From positions 29,219 through 93,218 of the forward strand of contig VXBP01002266.1 of NCBI GenBank assembly GCA_013400115.1: a stretch of DNA of 64,000 nucleotides, in the 5' to 3' direction. The notes below the pieces were generated by a model. The model was not told the origin of the DNA and did not search any database. It saw nothing but the letters and a program-made list of their open reading frames with translations. Of this stretch, positions 62,038 to 64,000 are shown in pieces. The stretch comes from Rhinopomastus cyanomelas. Its lineage: Eukaryota; Chordata; Aves; Bucerotiformes; Rhinopomastidae. Within the stretch, counting starts at the first letter, position 1. Every line of letters begins with the position of its first letter. A program made the translations under genes and the position numbers.

Positions 62038-62990
62038 ATCATATAATCACAGAACATTTTGCTTTGTAAGGGACCTCAAGGAGTATCTAGTTCCAACTCC
62101 CCTTACCAGTCTTATATTGAAGAACTTACATGTATCTTTGTATCTAATCTAAATCTACCTTCTTCAATTTAAAAATATTTCCCCTTATTCTATCACGACA
62201 TTCTGTGAGAACAAGCTCCTCCCCATCTTTTCTGTAGTCCTTCCCCAAACTTAAGTGCTGGAAGGTTGCTATAAGGTCTCCCCAGAGCTGTCTCGTCTCT
62301 AGGCTGGACAACACCAACTGTTCCATTCTGCCATCACAGGGAAGGCCTTCCAGCTCCTTGATCATCTCTATGGTGCTCTTTGACGTGTTCCAACAGGACC
62401 ATGTCTTTCTTATGCTGTACACTGTATCCAGGTGAGATCTCACGACAGCAGAAGACAAAAGGGAGAATCACATACTTTGACCTGATGGCCACTCTTCTTT
62501 TGATGCAGCTCAGGATGCGGCTGACCTTTAGGGCTGCGAGTGCACTTTGCTGGCTCATATTCAATTTTTCACCCACCAGTACCCCTTTTCCACTTGGGAT
62601 TGCCCTGGCCCAGGTGCAGAACCTTGCACTTGTTGTTGAACTTCCAAGGTTTGTCATGGCCTTACCTTTTAAGCCTGTCAAGGTCTTCTGAATGGCAGCC
62701 CTTCCCTCCAGTGTGTCAACCATGTCACGCAGTATGGTGCCACCTGCTAACGTGCTGACAGCGCACTCATTCCCCTTGCCCCTGTCACTGACAGACAACA
62801 TCAGTCCCAATACCAACCCTTCAGAACACCATTCATCGTTGGTCTCCATTGGACATTGAGCTGTTGACAACTCTGAGCGTGATCATCCAACCAATTCCAT
62901 CCAACCAATTGGTCCATCTACCAAATCCATGTCTCTCCAATTTATTGACAAGGATGTTGTGTGGGATGGTGTGACTGCAGCAGGGTAGGG
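62038..62990 (-). mobile_element. Old CR1 copy, reverse transcriptase end to 3' end
   Basis: Antisense, nearly full 3' third: CATATAATCACAGAACATTTTG and GGACCTCAAGGAGTATC at the 3' side. The minus strand then reads GEKLNMSQQSALAALKVSRI, LSCIKRRVAIRSKYVILPF and TLAGGTILRDMVDTLEGRAA, where the FADD site is lost. A 14-base unit is duplicated at about 62885-62912. Confidence 0.87.
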
Positions 62991-63985
62991 ACATCAAATT
63001 AGCCGAGATGTATTTATCCATCCTAGACATCAAAACTAAAGGAGTTGTAGAAGCAGAAATGAATCCAATACCTTAGGCAGGAAATCAAAGCCATTGCCCA
63101 GAGCTTGGTGACATCATAGCTGCTAGTTTTGGATGTATGTAATGCTTCTCCAACTGTACAGCTGTAGCCAAAGAGGAAAGCTGAGTGTAGCATCTTTCTT
63201 GCAGGAGAGCACGTCACATCTCATGTAACACTTACTGGATCACTTAGTTCTTTCTGTTAATTCAACCCTGATTAGCCTGAGAAGAGTTGGGGTTTCTTCC
63301 TGTCTTCTGCAACGTGACTTTGGGGAAATCAGCTTTCCCTTCCTGTAAAGTGGAATAATAAGAGCTGTCTAAAGTATTACTAGATGTAAGAGGGGGAGGA
63401 AGTACAGAAAGCAGAGCAATGTCATTATTTCACCTTACGTACAATATCTCTTCCTCTAAACAGCATTTTATTTTAAACAAAGGAATTCCATGAGAAGTCC
63501 ATCATTATCCTTGACCCAGCATGTTTCTATGGTTACAGAGCCCATGGTTTTAATCTGTAGAAACTACCAAGAGTTTTCCCATTTTAAAACACTGTCAGCC
63601 CTGTCTCTGCGACCCTCCTTTATCAAGGACTGTTATTCTCATTTTGCCAGCCTCATCTAGCCCTGCACTGACAGCATCTCTGAATCAGACTTGAGGAGAG
63701 AGAGCATTAAAATATGAAGAAATCATTATTTGCAGTAATAGCCACAAATGTCATCACAAAAAAAATGGAGATTTTATCCCTAAAGTCTTACCCAGTCTCT
63801 ATTTTTTAGCAGATTGGGCAGGCCTTTGCATGACAGAGGGAACATAAAACTTTCTGACAAAGGCTGGATGCCTGTTCTCTGGAGCCAGTCGCACAGCCCA
63901 CCAAGCCACCAAGACTCATCCCATTAATCTTGGATATTTCCTCATGCTTTTTGCTTTTCTATGAGAAGTGCAGTACAAGCCTATA
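62991..63985. other. Intergenic, nothing recognised
   Basis: About 1 kb of unique sequence up to the simple repeat at the window edge. Confidence 0.45.
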
Positions 63986-64000
63986 TCTGTCTGTCTGTCT
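63986..64000 (+). repeat. (TCTG)n microsatellite, cut by window end
   Basis: Nearly four TCTG units at the right edge. The repeat probably continues beyond the window. Confidence 0.8.

Noticed and set aside
1..64000. CRISPR array, operon, bacterial system or integrated virus
   Set aside because: The repeats are dispersed CR1 copies, not regularly spaced units; no gag/pol/env order or paired LTRs are visible and all real coding sequence is spliced vertebrate exons.

Overview
The window looks like nuclear DNA from a bird. It holds one multi-exon vertebrate gene and a very dense population of CR1 LINE retrotransposon fragments. The CR1 3' ends carry the direct ATTCTATG-type tail typical of avian and reptilian CR1. 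I see no bacterial, plasmid or viral gene set and no CRISPR array. I cannot name the species. By my boundaries about 16 kb, roughly a quarter of the window, is recognisable CR1, which is high for a bird and suggests a lineage with recent CR1 expansion; that is inference.

Positions 1613-30721 (+ strand) hold the complete coding region of SLC13A1 (NaS1, the Na+/sulfate cotransporter of renal and intestinal epithelium). I traced 15 coding exons with matching splice phases. Together they give 1818 nt, or 605 codons plus a stop, against 595 residues in human. No frameshift or stop interrupts the coding region. Every intron is GT-AG, and only the exon 11 donor (GTTGAG) is weak. A possible proximal promoter or a 5' UTR splice acceptor lies just upstream of the ATG. 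A long 3' UTR probably follows, ending near 33.1 kb or 34.0-34.2 kb.

The introns are filled with CR1 copies. Intron 1 carries a near-continuous 4 kb stack (2915-6897) that includes a long sense copy with part of the reverse transcriptase. Introns 3, 6, 7, 10 and 12 carry further copies. A 12-N assembly gap sits inside the CR1 in intron 6. Two CR1 copies end only about 50 bp before the exon 13 acceptor.

From about 34.2 kb to the end I find no gene. There are more CR1 copies of several ages, a pyrimidine-rich block at 38.34-38.89 kb that may be an unclassified repeat, and simple repeats, with a (TCTG)n run entering the right edge. Thirteen of the CR1 copies belong to one closely similar young-looking subfamily (called A here). 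Two belong to a second subfamily (B). The rest are older or unassigned.

I found no convincing previously undescribed biological system. The most useful second-look items are the assembly gap in a recombination-prone CR1 pair flanking exons 4-6, the decoy acceptor before exon 13, the weak exon 11 donor, the set of internally deleted CR1 copies, and the unclassified block near 38.5 kb.
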